A stretch of 64,000 nt of DNA from Hymenobacter sp. CRA2 (GTDB taxonomy: Bacteria > Bacteroidota > Bacteroidia > Cytophagales > Hymenobacteraceae). The stretch lies in assembly GCF_002007105.1 (NCBI RefSeq), contig NZ_MVBC01000004.1, forward strand, positions 186,001-250,000, given 5' to 3'. Under the pieces are notes generated by a model. The model was not told the DNA's origin and did not search any database. It saw only the letters and a program-made list of their open reading frames with translations. The translations under genes were made by a program, and so were the position numbers. This document shows, piece after piece, positions 18,650 through 26,287 of the stretch. How positions within the stretch are numbered: position 1 is the stretch's first letter; every line of letters begins with the position of its first letter.

Positions 18650-19687
18650 ATGCTGACGACGATGATCCGTTGGAATAAATCGGCGGGCTACCCGCTCGCG
18701 GGGCTGTCCTTGGCGGCGCTGCTGGCTTTTCAAACCAAGCCGACCCAAACCAAGCCCACTCAAGCCAGACCCACTCAGGCCAAAACGGCGCAGACGACTA
18801 CGGCTCCTTACAATCGCCTGAAATCCGGCATAGAGTACCGCATCTACAAGCGCGTGAGCGGGCGCTACACGCGCCAGCCCGCTGTGGTACCGGCTACGGC
18901 CGCGACGGCGTACGCCAAGCGCATCGGCCAGGTAATGGCCCTGCACGTGGAGTACCGCACGGCCAAGGACTCGGTGCTGTTTCAGTCGCGCAAACAGCAG
19001 ATGGGCTTTCCGGCGCGCGTGCAGCTGCAAGCCCTCAAGAGTCGTGGTGGCATCGAAGAAGCTCTGTCGCTGCTGCAGCCTGGCGACTCGGCCGCGTTCC
19101 GCTTCAACGCCGACTCGCTGTCCATTAAGAGTTCGGGCCAGCCCGCCCCGCCGCAGATCAAACGGCATGGCAACACCATGCGGGTACTGGTGAAGGTGGT
19201 GGCCATTCAAAGCGAAGCCGACGCCATGGCTGCTCAGCAGCAGGCCATGCAGCAGCTGGAGGCCAAGGCCCAACAGCAGGCGGAAAAGCAGAAAACCATC
19301 GACGACCAGCTTATTCAGGACTACTTGCAGCAAAACCACCTACAAGCCCAGAAAACGGCCGCGGGTACTTACTACGTCATCACGCAGCCGGGAGCAGGCC
19401 CGCAGCCCCAGCCGGGGCAGACGGTGTCAGTACGCTACCAGGGAGCCCTGCTCATCGGCAAAGTGTTCGACTCGTCGGAAAAGCACGGCGGCACGCCGTT
19501 TGACTTCGTGCTGGGCCGCGGCCAGGTCATTGCGGGCTGGGACGAAGGCATTGCCCAATTACCGAAGGGCAGCAAAGCCATTCTGCTTATTCCTTCCGGC
19601 CAGGCTTACGGCGGCCGTGGTGCCGGCGCTGATATTCCCCCATACGCCGTGCTGCGTTTCGACGTCGAGCTGACTGATATCAAGTAA
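18650..19687 (+). CDS. FKBP-type peptidyl-prolyl cis-trans isomerase
   Basis: 345 residues. The C-terminal ~105 residues form a complete FKBP domain (VSVRYQGALLIGKVFDSSE, DFVLGRGQVIAGWDEGI, LIPSGQAYGGRGAG, YAVLRFDVEL), which isomerises Xaa-Pro bonds. A degenerate FKBP-like domain precedes it (residues ~70-190). A Gln/Ala-rich helix links the two, an arrangement seen in exported Bacteroidota foldases. The N-terminus has a hydrophobic stretch (LAGLSLAALLAFQ) followed by a Thr-Gln-Lys-Pro repeat (TKPTQTKPTQARPTQAK), consistent with export; there is no lipobox Cys. The ATG at 18650 is used; Met5 (18662) is equally possible. It lies between the two tRNA-Asp copies. Confidence 0.9.
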   Translation: MLTTMIRWNKSAGYPLAGLSLAALLAFQTKPTQTKPTQARPTQAKTAQTTTAPYNRLKSGIEYRIYKRVSGRYTRQPAVVPATAATAYAKRIGQVMALHVEYRTAKDSVLFQSRKQQMGFPARVQLQALKSRGGIEEALSLLQPGDSAAFRFNADSLSIKSSGQPAPPQIKRHGNTMRVLVKVVAIQSEADAMAAQQQAMQQLEAKAQQQAEKQKTIDDQLIQDYLQQNHLQAQKTAAGTYYVITQPGAGPQPQPGQTVSVRYQGALLIGKVFDSSEKHGGTPFDFVLGRGQVIAGWDEGIAQLPKGSKAILLIPSGQAYGGRGAGADIPPYAVLRFDVELTDIK

Positions 19688-19859
19688 GACGTGCCCAGGC
19701 GGGTTTTTCGCCCTGCTTCTCCCTGATTCCAGCAAGAAATCGGCCGGTGATACGCAGGGTGTGAAGAAAATTTGAAAAAATATGCTCAGCTATATCGTTC
19801 ACAACCAATTTTATGCGTCGTGGTGGTTGTTTTTTGAGCTGAAAAGAAGGGGCGGGGAT

Positions 19860-19889
19860 TTTGAAATGTGAATTCGCATCGTACCTTTG
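19860..19889 (+). promoter_or_regulatory. Promoter of tRNA-Asp copy 2
   Basis: TTTG at 19860-19863, an 18-bp spacer, and TACCTTTG at 19882-19889. It is 43 bp upstream of the tRNA. Upstream sequence differs from copy 1, so each copy has its own promoter. Confidence 0.8.
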
Positions 19890-19932
19890 CAGCACCTTAA
19901 CAAAAGGCACACGGCCTAAGAGCAGGTTACCT

Positions 19933-20006
19933 GGTTCGGTAGTTCAGTCGGTTAGAATGCCGCCCTGTCACGGCGGAGGTCGCGGGTTCGAGTCCCGTCC
20001 GGACCG
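19933..20006 (+). tRNA. tRNA-Asp (GTC), copy 2
   Basis: 74 nt, identical to copy 1 across the whole cloverleaf. Anticodon GTC, discriminator G, CCA not encoded. A perfect terminator hairpin follows after 3 bp. Confidence 0.96.
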
Positions 20007-20009
20007 CAC

Positions 20010-20050
20010 AAAGGCCCTTCAGCAACGCGCTGAAGGGCCTTTTGCTTTTT
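20010..20050 (+). terminator. Terminator of tRNA-Asp copy 2
   Basis: AAAGGCCCTTCAGC and GCTGAAGGGCCTTT pair perfectly around AACGC, followed by TGCTTTTT. Confidence 0.9.
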
Positions 20051-20085
20051 CGGGCCCCACGGGCGGCTATGACTCGCGCAGGCAC

Positions 20086-20113
20086 AAAAAAAGCCTTGGC
20101 CGGGGGCCAAGGC
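20086..20113 (-). terminator. Minus-strand terminator
   Basis: GCCTTGGCC / GGCCAAGGC with a short loop. On the minus strand it is followed by a run of seven T. It is positioned to end transcription coming from the minus-strand gene at 20250, 137 bp away. Confidence 0.65.
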
Positions 20114-20249
20114 AGTTCCATTGTTCACCAATGCCGTTTCCTTAAGCAGCATTGCACAAAAGTAGCTAACCCACGCAGGCCGGAAAATCACATAAAGATG
20201 TGAGTCCACCCTCTGCCAGCAGGCAGCGCACCGGCACGGTGTAGCTAGG

Positions 20250-20567
20250 TTAATAAAACGTGCCCAGTAGCTCCGGTACCGGTTCGGGCAGGCGTCCCCC
20301 GTGCTTGGCGAAGAACGCCTCCACGGTGGCTAGTAGCTGTGACTGGTCAGGTGCCGGCCCGGTCGAGCTAACAATGTGCGGAACCGATAGATAAAGCCGG
20401 GCCCCGTCGCGGGCAGCGTGGGCGTGCACGTACATGGCCGTTTGCAACGGAAAGGGCGGTATCCAACGCTCAAAGCCTAGCGAAAGAAAATACGCGTCGT
20501 CCATGGGGGGGGTGAAGCCAATTGCTGAACGGTAAGCCAACGTAAAAGAGCGGTAGTTTGATACCAC
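20250..20567 (-). CDS. Hypothetical protein
   Basis: 105 residues not recognised as a family. Composition is protein-like (MDDAYFLSLGFERWIPPFPL, then AMYVHAHAARDGARLYLSVP, then a Gln/Leu helix and EPVPELLGTFY at the end). There are no membrane segments or obvious motifs. An internal ATG at 20504 is an equally good start and would give 84 residues. A minus-strand terminator lies downstream. It stands alone in a sparse region next to the tRNA-Asp copy. Confidence 0.45.
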   Translation of the reverse strand: MVSNYRSFTLAYRSAIGFTPPMDDAYFLSLGFERWIPPFPLQTAMYVHAHAARDGARLYLSVPHIVSSTGPAPDQSQLLATVEAFFAKHGGRLPEPVPELLGTFY

Positions 20568-20800
20568 ACAATCATGTGAGCAATGCTCATCCGGGGCCGA
20601 GCAATTGGGTTTTGGGCCAATCGAATGAGCTTATACGCCGTGATTATTGTTATGATGATTATTGTATAAGTTCAATAAATATGAAATTGCATTTAAGTAA
20701 TGGTGCTCATGAATAATAATAATATTTAGTCGATATCTAGGTTGTTTGATAAGTATCGTTATAATTTAGCAGTGCAAACGTTCTCTTACCCATCTGAGTT
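20568..20800. other. AT-rich divergent intergenic region
   Basis: 233 bp, far richer in A+T than the surroundings. It separates the minus-strand hypothetical gene from the small secreted gene at 20801. At 20654-20686 it contains GATGATTATTGTATAAGTTCAATAAATATGAAA-type sequence that loosely resembles the 42-bp palindrome at 4871-4912. No gene is seen. Confidence 0.45.
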
Positions 20801-20986
20801 ATGAACAAACTGGTACTTCTCTTCGCTACGGTAGCTACGCTGGTTGCTACCCAAGTCGAGGCCCGGCCTCGTCCCCGCTACGTTCGCGACAAAATGAACG
20901 GTCGTTCGCACACGCACCGCCCCAACTATAGCCGCTACCACGGCGCCGGCAGCCCCTTCCGCGGGATTCTGGCCGTGTTGCGCTAA
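20801..20986 (+). CDS. Small basic secreted protein of a THRPNY family (copy 2)
   Basis: 61 residues: a signal peptide (MNKLVLLFATVATLVATQVEA) and a short basic mature part RPRPRYVRDKMNGRSHTHRP followed by NYSRYHG. It shares the spaced pattern KM(K/N)GR-x-x-THRPNY-x-RY-x-G with the protein at 9150-9401 but lacks that protein's long Lys-rich tail. No known domain. It is followed directly by a terminator, so it is probably transcribed alone from the AT-rich upstream region. Confidence 0.72.
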   Translation: MNKLVLLFATVATLVATQVEARPRPRYVRDKMNGRSHTHRPNYSRYHGAGSPFRGILAVLR

Positions 20987-21006
20987 GCCTGCCTTCGGCC
21001 ATAGAA

Positions 21007-21041
21007 AAGCCGCCGGCCCTTTCCCAGGGTCCGGCGGCTTT
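21007..21041 (+). terminator. Terminator after the small secreted gene
   Basis: AAGCCGCCGG (21007-21016) pairs with CCGGCGGCTT (21031-21040), with three further pairs inside, followed by TTTG. It lies 20 bp past the stop at 20986. Confidence 0.75.
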
Positions 21042-21056
21042 GTGCATCTTGCGGGC

Positions 21057-21905
21057 ATGAACGTTCATCCCCTCGATACCGGTCTGTTTAAGCTTGACGG
21101 CGGCGCCATGTTCGGCGTGGTGCCCAAGTCCCTCTGGTCGCGGCAGTACCCCGCCGACGAAAACAACATGTGCACCTGGGCCATGCGCTGCCTGCTCGTC
21201 GAAGACGCCGGCCGGCTGCTGCTCATCGACAACGGCATCGGCAACAAGCAGGACGAGAAATTTCGCGGGCACTTTTACCTGCACGGCGATGCTACCCTGG
21301 AAAGCTCGCTGCGGCAACACGGCGCTACCGCCGCCGACATCACCGACGTGTTGCTGACCCACCTGCACTTCGACCACTGCGGTGGCTCGGTGCTGCGCAC
21401 CCCGGCGGGCAAGCTGGAGCTGGCCTTCCCGAACGCCACCTATTGGTCGAACCAGGCGCACTGGGACTGGGCCGTGACGCCCAATGCCCGCGAAAAAGCC
21501 TCCTTCCTGGCCGAAAATATCCTGCCCATTCAGGAAAGCGGGCAGCTGCGCTTTATCGACCCAGCGCAGGGTGTGCCGGCTGAGCTGCCCATGCTCCGCG
21601 ACATCGTGTTTGCCAACGGCCACACCGAAAAGATGATGGTGCCGCTGCTCGATTACAAGGGCCGCAAGCTGGCCTTTATGGCCGATTTGCTGCCTTCCAC
21701 GGCCCACCTGCCCATGCCCTGGGTGATGAGCTACGACGTGCGCCCCCTGCAGACGCTGGTGGAAAAAGAAGCCGTGCTGCGCCGCGCCGCAGAAGAACAG
21801 TGGGTACTGGTGCTCGAGCACGACGCCCACACCGAGGCCTGCACCGTGCAACTGACCGACCGCGGCGTGCGCCTGCACGAAACGCTGCGGCTGGCCGACC
21901 TGTAG
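21057..21905 (+). CDS. MBL-fold metallo-hydrolase
   Basis: 282 residues of the metallo-beta-lactamase superfamily. The zinc motif THLHFDHCGG (HxHxDH) lies near residue 103. Later ligands are FANGHTEKMM and AFMADLLPSTAHLP. DNGIGNKQDEK and the layout resemble the lactonase/AttM-like subgroup, but substrate cannot be read from sequence. Start at ATG 21057; the open frame begins 15 bp earlier. The stop is 4 bp from the next gene, so it forms an operon with the patatin-like and acyltransferase genes. Confidence 0.88.
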   Translation: MNVHPLDTGLFKLDGGAMFGVVPKSLWSRQYPADENNMCTWAMRCLLVEDAGRLLLIDNGIGNKQDEKFRGHFYLHGDATLESSLRQHGATAADITDVLLTHLHFDHCGGSVLRTPAGKLELAFPNATYWSNQAHWDWAVTPNAREKASFLAENILPIQESGQLRFIDPAQGVPAELPMLRDIVFANGHTEKMMVPLLDYKGRKLAFMADLLPSTAHLPMPWVMSYDVRPLQTLVEKEAVLRRAAEEQWVLVLEHDAHTEACTVQLTDRGVRLHETLRLADL

Positions 21906-21909
21906 GCCC

Positions 21910-22701
21910 GTGGCGACGCGGACCTTGGGGCTGGCGCTGTCGGGTGGGGCGGCGCGCGGCATTGCGCACCTGGGCATGTTCGAGGCGCTGCACGAGCTGC
22001 AGCTGCCCATCGGAGCGTTGTCGGGGGTAAGTTCGGGCGGGCTGGCGGCGGTGTTCTACGCGGCTGGCATTCCGCCGCGGGAGGTGCTGCGCCTGCTCGC
22101 CGACACGCGCTTTCTGCGGCTGGTGCGCCCGGCGTACCGGCGCGGGCTGGTCAGCCTCACGCTGCTGGAGAAGCTCTTTGTGGCGCACTTACCCGGCGAG
22201 CAGACCTTTGCCGACCTGACCCTGCCCGTGACGCTGAGCGCCTGCGACCTGGCCGCGGGCGAAACGGTCTTTTTCAACGAGGGCCCGCTCATCCCGCCGC
22301 TGCTGGCCACCGGCGCCGTGCCCGTGCTGTGTCAGCCCATCGAGTACCAAGGACGGGTGCTGGTGGACGGTGGGCTGCTGAACAACCTGCCGGTGGAGCC
22401 CCTGCTCGGCCGGCCCGACCTGGCGGTGGTAGGAGCGCACACCAACGTATTCAACCCCGAAGGCCCCATCGACAGCATCCGACACGTGGCCGAGCGCACG
22501 TTTATGCTCGCCATCGGTACCAACGCTACGCCCCGGCTGGCCCAGTGCGAGCTGGTGCTACAGCCGCCCGAGCTACGGCACTTCCGCGTGACAGACCTGC
22601 GCCACGCGGCGGCCCTGTTTGCCATCGGTTACGAGCACACCATGGCCCAGGCAGCAGCATTGCAAGCTTTACTGACTGCTCCCGCCGGGGATTTTGGCTA
22701 G
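21910..22701 (+). CDS. Patatin-like phospholipase
   Basis: 263 residues with the patatin catalytic dyad: the oxyanion-hole motif SGGAARG near residue 10, nucleophile elbow GVSSGG (GxSxG) near 38-43, and the Asp of DGGLLNN near residue 151. These proteins hydrolyse acyl chains from lipids in the cytoplasm or at the membrane. The start is GTG at 21910 (MATRTLGLALSGG), which leaves a 4-bp gap after the MBL gene; no ATG fits. The following gene is an acyltransferase, so lipid turnover or remodelling is the likely shared theme. Confidence 0.9.
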   Translation: MATRTLGLALSGGAARGIAHLGMFEALHELQLPIGALSGVSSGGLAAVFYAAGIPPREVLRLLADTRFLRLVRPAYRRGLVSLTLLEKLFVAHLPGEQTFADLTLPVTLSACDLAAGETVFFNEGPLIPPLLATGAVPVLCQPIEYQGRVLVDGGLLNNLPVEPLLGRPDLAVVGAHTNVFNPEGPIDSIRHVAERTFMLAIGTNATPRLAQCELVLQPPELRHFRVTDLRHAAALFAIGYEHTMAQAAALQALLTAPAGDFG

Positions 22702-22706
22702 CTTTG
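22699..22706 (+). promoter_or_regulatory. Possible -7 box upstream of the acyltransferase
   Basis: TAGCTTTG matches TAnnTTTG and overlaps the patatin stop codon, 38 bp before the acyltransferase ATG. No clear -33 box is seen at the right distance. Confidence 0.35.
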
Positions 22707-22744
22707 TTGGCTTTTTCCCCGATACATCCCCGTACCTGCACCTT

Positions 22745-23302
22745 ATGAACGCCTTCTGGCTGGCATTTTCTAAGTTTTGGTTTAAGCTCGTCGGCTGGCG
22801 CCTGGCCTCCAGCATTCCGCCGGACATCCGGCAGGCCATGATGATTGCAGCCCCGCACACCAGCAACTGGGACTTCATGCACGCCCGGGCCGCCTTCTTC
22901 CTGATGCGCCGCAACGTGCGCTTCACCGTGAAAAAGGAGTGGACCGACATTCCCCTGCTCGGCAAGCTCATGCTCAGCCTGGGCGCCCTGCCCATCGACC
23001 GCAGCAAGAACAACAGCATGGTGGAAGCCATGAAAGAGCTGTTTCAGGAGCACCCGGACCTGATCATCCTGATTACGCCGGAGGGCACGCGCAAGTACCA
23101 GCCGCGCTGGCGCCGGGGGTACTACTTCGCCGCGCAGGCCGCCAATGTGCCCATCCTGCTGGGCTACCTCGATTACAGCAAGAAGGAAGCCGGCGTAGGG
23201 CCCGCAGTGTACCCCACGGGCAACTACGAGCAGGACGAAGAGAAAATCAAGGCCTTTTACCGCACCAAGAAGGGACGTTTTCCGGAGCAGGGCATTCGGT
23301 AA
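22745..23302 (+). CDS. Lysophospholipid acyltransferase (PlsC-like)
   Basis: 185 residues of the 1-acylglycerol-3-phosphate acyltransferase family. The catalytic motif H-x4-D is HTSNWD near residue 39, and the phosphate-binding block is TPEGTRK near residue 116. It transfers an acyl chain to a lysophospholipid or related acceptor at the inner membrane. HTSNWD and a short N-terminus place it in the subgroup often seen beside lipid-modification genes rather than the canonical housekeeping PlsC. Start at ATG 22745; the longer frame from 22694 overlaps the patatin stop. Confidence 0.87.
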   Translation: MNAFWLAFSKFWFKLVGWRLASSIPPDIRQAMMIAAPHTSNWDFMHARAAFFLMRRNVRFTVKKEWTDIPLLGKLMLSLGALPIDRSKNNSMVEAMKELFQEHPDLIILITPEGTRKYQPRWRRGYYFAAQAANVPILLGYLDYSKKEAGVGPAVYPTGNYEQDEEKIKAFYRTKKGRFPEQGIR

Positions 23303-23323
23303 TTGTGCGGTCGTTTTTTGCCC

Positions 23324-23379
23324 GCCGCGGACGCAGAGAGTTGGCGCAACAGGCGCCGGGCTCTGCGTCCGCGGCTTTT
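23324..23379 (+). terminator. Long inverted repeat acting as terminator
   Basis: GCCGCGGACGCAGAG (23324-23338) and CTCTGCGTCCGCGGC (23361-23375) form a perfect 15-bp stem with a 22-nt loop, followed by TTTT. It is 21 bp past the acyltransferase stop. CTCTGCG recurs just downstream (23391). The words resemble interspersed repeats found in many genomes. Confidence 0.55.
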
Positions 23380-23459
23380 GCTGCCGCGCCCTCTGCGGGG
23401 GGATTAAACCGTAACCGCAACTCCGCAAGAATCGGGTCGGTGGGGCGGGAGCGGAGCGC

Positions 23460-23467
23460 TACTTTTG
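23460..23467 (+). promoter_or_regulatory. -7 box of the Ada/Ogt gene (leaderless candidate)
   Basis: TACTTTTG matches TAnnTTTG exactly and ends only 4 bp before the ATG at 23472. Transcription would begin at or next to the start codon. Confidence 0.5.
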
Positions 23468-23471
23468 GCTT

Positions 23472-24380
23472 ATGCTTACCGCCGAAACCGCCAGCCCCGA
23501 TTACCAGCGCATTGCGCAGGCCATTCGCTTTCTGGAAGCCAACTTCCGCCGCCAGCCCAGCTTGGAGGAAATAGCCGAAGCGGTGCACCTGAGCCCGTTT
23601 CACTTTCAGCGCCTGTTCAGCGAGTGGGCCGGCATCAGCCCCAAGCGCTTCGTGCAGTACCTCACGGCTGATTTTCTGAAGGCCCGGCTGGCTGCGGCCG
23701 GCAACCTGACCGAAGCCGCCGAGGCGGCCGGCTTATCCGCGCCCTCGCGCCTGCACGATTTGTTTGTGACCCTGGAGGCCGTGACCCCGCACGAATACCG
23801 CAGCGGCGGTGCGGGCGTGCGCATAGGTTACGGCGTGCACGCTACGCCCTTCGGGCCGGCGCTGCTGGCGACTACCGAGCGCGGCATCTGCGGCCTACAC
23901 CTGCTCGATGCGGCCCTCCCCGATGCCGAGCTGGCCCTACGCGCGCTGCAGAAAAGCTGGCCAAATGCCGTGCTCGTGCCCGATGCCGACCGCACGGCCC
24001 CCTTGCTGGCGCAGGCTTTGGTCCCTGCCAGCGGCCGTCCGTTGCATCTGCTAGTACGCGGCACCAACTTTCAGGTGAAAGTGTGGGAAGCCCTGCTGCG
24101 GGTGCCCAGCGGGCAGGTGGTCAGCTACCAGCACGTGGCCCAGGCCATTGGTCAGCCCAAAGCCTTACAGGCGGTGGGTTCGGCGGTGGGTGCTAATCCG
24201 GTGGCGCTGCTGATTCCCTGCCACCGCGTTATCCGTAAGGAGGGCGTGCTGGGAGAGTACCGCTGGGGCTCGGTCACCAAAAAGGCGCTGATCGGCTGGG
24301 AAATGGCGCGGGCCGAGCAGGTAGCCGATCAACTGAATGTAGAGCCAGCTGCGTTGTCAGAAGGGAATACCCCGGAATAG
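23472..24380 (+). CDS. AraC-HTH / methylated-DNA-protein-cysteine methyltransferase fusion (Ada-like)
   Basis: 302 residues. The N-terminal AraC-type double HTH (residues ~8-110; LEEIAEAVHLSPFHFQRLFSEWAGISPKRF) is followed by a ribonuclease-H-like segment and an Ogt/MGMT domain with the active-site motif PCHRVI near residue 249 and preceding VPSGQVVSYQHVA. The enzyme removes methyl groups from O6-methylguanine onto its Cys in a suicide reaction. The N-terminal Ada zinc/methylphosphotriester domain is missing, so induction by that route is not expected. Its 3' end overlaps the convergent gene by 24 bp. Confidence 0.92.
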   Translation: MLTAETASPDYQRIAQAIRFLEANFRRQPSLEEIAEAVHLSPFHFQRLFSEWAGISPKRFVQYLTADFLKARLAAAGNLTEAAEAAGLSAPSRLHDLFVTLEAVTPHEYRSGGAGVRIGYGVHATPFGPALLATTERGICGLHLLDAALPDAELALRALQKSWPNAVLVPDADRTAPLLAQALVPASGRPLHLLVRGTNFQVKVWEALLRVPSGQVVSYQHVAQAIGQPKALQAVGSAVGANPVALLIPCHRVIRKEGVLGEYRWGSVTKKALIGWEMARAEQVADQLNVEPAALSEGNTPE

Positions 24381-24794
24381 CGGCCGCACGTCGACGCCGA
24401 GCTGCGCCTGCACGTCCGTTTGCAACTGTTGCAGAAACACCTGGCCGGCCCGCGCAAACTCGGATTCCAGTACCGTGAGGCTGCTTACGTCGCGGCCGGC
24501 GCTGCCCCAGGACAGGGTAATGCCCTCGGCCTGACGCCGAATTGTTAGGGCCGGCGACGCTTCGAACTCGTCGATAACCAGGCGGGCTTCGTCCAGTGGC
24601 GCCGGGCGGTACGCCTGCCAGTGGTGCAGCAGGGCTGCCAGGCGAAATAACGGAAAGTCCTCCTGCAGAAAGGGTTGGCCCTGCTCCGCAATGGTCAGCT
24701 TGCCGTCGAGCAGGTACCAAAGCGCGGCCGCGGGCGAGCTAGCCATCTGCGCCGCGGTGGGCTGCTGCGAAAAAGAGGGGTAGGTAAACTGCAC
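24357..24794 (-). CDS. Conserved-looking hypothetical protein
   Basis: 145 residues, no family recognised. It reads as a soluble alpha/beta protein: AAALWYLLDGKLTIAEQGQP, a helix around LFRLAALLHHWQAY, strands near LVIDEFEASPALTIRRQAEG, and a C-terminal helix EFARAGQVFLQQLQTDVQAQ. No signal peptide. It ends inside the 3' end of the Ada-like gene and begins 1 bp downstream of the stop of the DUF4159 gene, so it is probably translated from the same minus-strand transcript. Confidence 0.65.
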   Translation of the reverse strand: MQFTYPSFSQQPTAAQMASSPAAALWYLLDGKLTIAEQGQPFLQEDFPLFRLAALLHHWQAYRPAPLDEARLVIDEFEASPALTIRRQAEGITLSWGSAGRDVSSLTVLESEFARAGQVFLQQLQTDVQAQLGVDVRPLFRGIPF

Positions 24795-24795
24795 C

Positions 24796-25467
24796 TTACT
24801 GCTGGGTCAGGGCGTAGGCCAGCAGGTTGGCGCCCATGCGCAGGGCCTCTTCGTGCTTTTCCACCGGGTCCTTGTACACTTCGGGGTCCTCCCAGCCGTT
24901 GCCCAGGTCGCACTCGTAGCTGTAGAAGCACACCAGGCGGCCTTTGTAAATCAGCCCAAAACCCTGCGGACGCTTGCCGTCGTGCTCGTGCACTTTGGGC
25001 AGGCCCTTGGGAAAGGGAAACTTTTGGTGGTAAACGGGGTGGGTGAAAGGCAGCTCCACGAAGTCCAGCTCCGGGAACACCTTCTTCATCTCGGGGCGGA
25101 TGTACTTATCGAGGCCGTAGTTGTCGTCGATGTGGAGAAAGCCGCCGCCGAGCAGGTAGCGGCGCAGGTTTTTGGCTTCCGCATCGGTAAAGGTGACGTT
25201 GCCGTGGCCCGTCATGTGCACGAAGGGGTACTGCAGCAGCGTGGCCGAACCGGGCTCCACCGTGGCCTCCTCGGGCGCAATGTTGGTTTTGAGCGTCTGA
25301 TTGCAGAAGCGGATCAGGTTCGGCAGCGAGGTTTTGTTGCCGTACCAGTCGCCCCCGCCGCCGTACTGCAGGCGGGCTATCTGGAAGCTATACGACGGGC
25401 CCGGCGCCGCTGCCGCGAGGGGCAGAAGCAGCACGAGCACAAGCAGAAGGCGGGAAAGGAACTTCAT
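24796..25467 (-). CDS. DUF4159 domain protein, exported
   Basis: 223 residues. The ATG at 25467 starts a signal peptide (MKFLSRLLLVLVLLLPLAAAA). The mature part matches DUF4159: IARLQYGGGGDWYGNKTSLPN, a glutamine-amidotransferase-like core with HMTGHGNVTFTDAEAKNLRRYLLGGGFLHIDDNYG, and a C-terminal ALRMGANLLAYALTQ. Members are periplasmic proteins of unknown function, often near aerotolerance or MoxR-linked genes, none of which are present here. The upstream frame to 25509 adds 14 residues before a better signal peptide and was rejected. Confidence 0.87.
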   Translation of the reverse strand: MKFLSRLLLVLVLLLPLAAAAPGPSYSFQIARLQYGGGGDWYGNKTSLPNLIRFCNQTLKTNIAPEEATVEPGSATLLQYPFVHMTGHGNVTFTDAEAKNLRRYLLGGGFLHIDDNYGLDKYIRPEMKKVFPELDFVELPFTHPVYHQKFPFPKGLPKVHEHDGKRPQGFGLIYKGRLVCFYSYECDLGNGWEDPEVYKDPVEKHEEALRMGANLLAYALTQQ

Positions 25468-25575
25468 GAGGATAGGCAAAGCGGAAACGACCGGCAAATC
25501 AGGTGGCATACGGCCGGAGGCGGCGGCCGGTGTACCGGGTGCGGCCGCCGTCCGAATCTACTGACAACCGAACGG

Positions 25576-26283
25576 CTAGACTAATTCCCGCACCACGTGC
25601 ACCGTGTGGCAGGCGGCCAGGGCGGCCGTTTCGGTGCGCAGGCGCGTCTGGCCCAGCGTCACGGGCCGAATGCCGCGGGCCAGCGCCAACTCGATTTCGT
25701 CGGGGGTAAAGTCGCCTTCGGGGCCGATAAGGATGCAGCAGCCAGCGCCGGCGGCCGCTACTTGCGGCAGCGAAGTCCGCTCGCCCTCGGCCAGGTGGGC
25801 AATAAAGGTGGTGGCGGGCTCGATGGTGCGCACAAAGGCCGCGTAGTCCGTCAGCTCATCCAGCTGAGGTAGCCAGGCCTGGCCCGACTGCTTCAGGGCG
25901 CTGACGGCAATGCGCTCCAGCCGATCCAGCTTCAGCTCGCGCCGCTCGGAGCGGGCCGCGCGCAGGAAGCTGAGCCGGTCAATGCCGATTTCGGTGGCTT
26001 TTTCCACCAGCCATTCCATCCGGTCCAGGTTTTTGGTGGGCGCCACGGCCACGTGCACGAAGTAGAGCCGGCGCTCCACCCGCTGCTCGGCGGTAATGCG
26101 TAGCTGGCAGCGCTTGGGGTTGTCGTCGGCCACTTCGGCCTGGTACAGCCCGCCGCGCCCATCCACTAGCTCCACCGCGTCGCCCGGCTGCAGGCGCAGC
26201 ACCCGCACGGCGTGCTTGCTTTCGTCTTCGGGCAGGGTGTAAGTGGGGCCAGCGAGGTCGGGGGCGTAGAAGGTATGGGGCAT
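25576..26283 (-). CDS. rsmE: 16S rRNA (uracil(1498)-N(3))-methyltransferase
   Basis: 235 residues, normal RsmE length. The SPOUT-fold enzyme methylates U1498 of 16S rRNA near the decoding site. Features: N-terminal PUA-like domain (HAVRVLRLQPGDAVELVDGRG), LERIAVSALKQSGQAWLPQL, and the knot motif CILIGPEGDFTPDEIELA followed by VTLGQTRLRTETAAL. The ATG at 26283 is chosen because the frame upstream is not family-like and a -7 promoter box lies only 4 bp away. Confidence 0.95.
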   Translation of the reverse strand: MPHTFYAPDLAGPTYTLPEDESKHAVRVLRLQPGDAVELVDGRGGLYQAEVADDNPKRCQLRITAEQRVERRLYFVHVAVAPTKNLDRMEWLVEKATEIGIDRLSFLRAARSERRELKLDRLERIAVSALKQSGQAWLPQLDELTDYAAFVRTIEPATTFIAHLAEGERTSLPQVAAAGAGCCILIGPEGDFTPDEIELALARGIRPVTLGQTRLRTETAALAACHTVHVVRELV

Positions 26284-26287
26284 GGGG

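Larger units (their letters stand above)
19929..20056. repeat. 128-bp direct repeat, copy B (tRNA-Asp unit)
   Basis: The second copy of the tRNA-Asp plus terminator unit. Identity with copy A begins at ACCTGG (19929) and ends shortly after the terminator T-run; promoter-side sequence is unrelated apart from the TACCTTTGCA box. Confidence 0.85.

Noticed and set aside
18316-20056. Integrative element bounded by tRNA-Asp direct repeats
   Set aside because: The enclosed segment holds only an FKBP gene, with no integrase or attP-like core, and the repeat includes the whole tRNA plus its terminator. Duplication is simpler.
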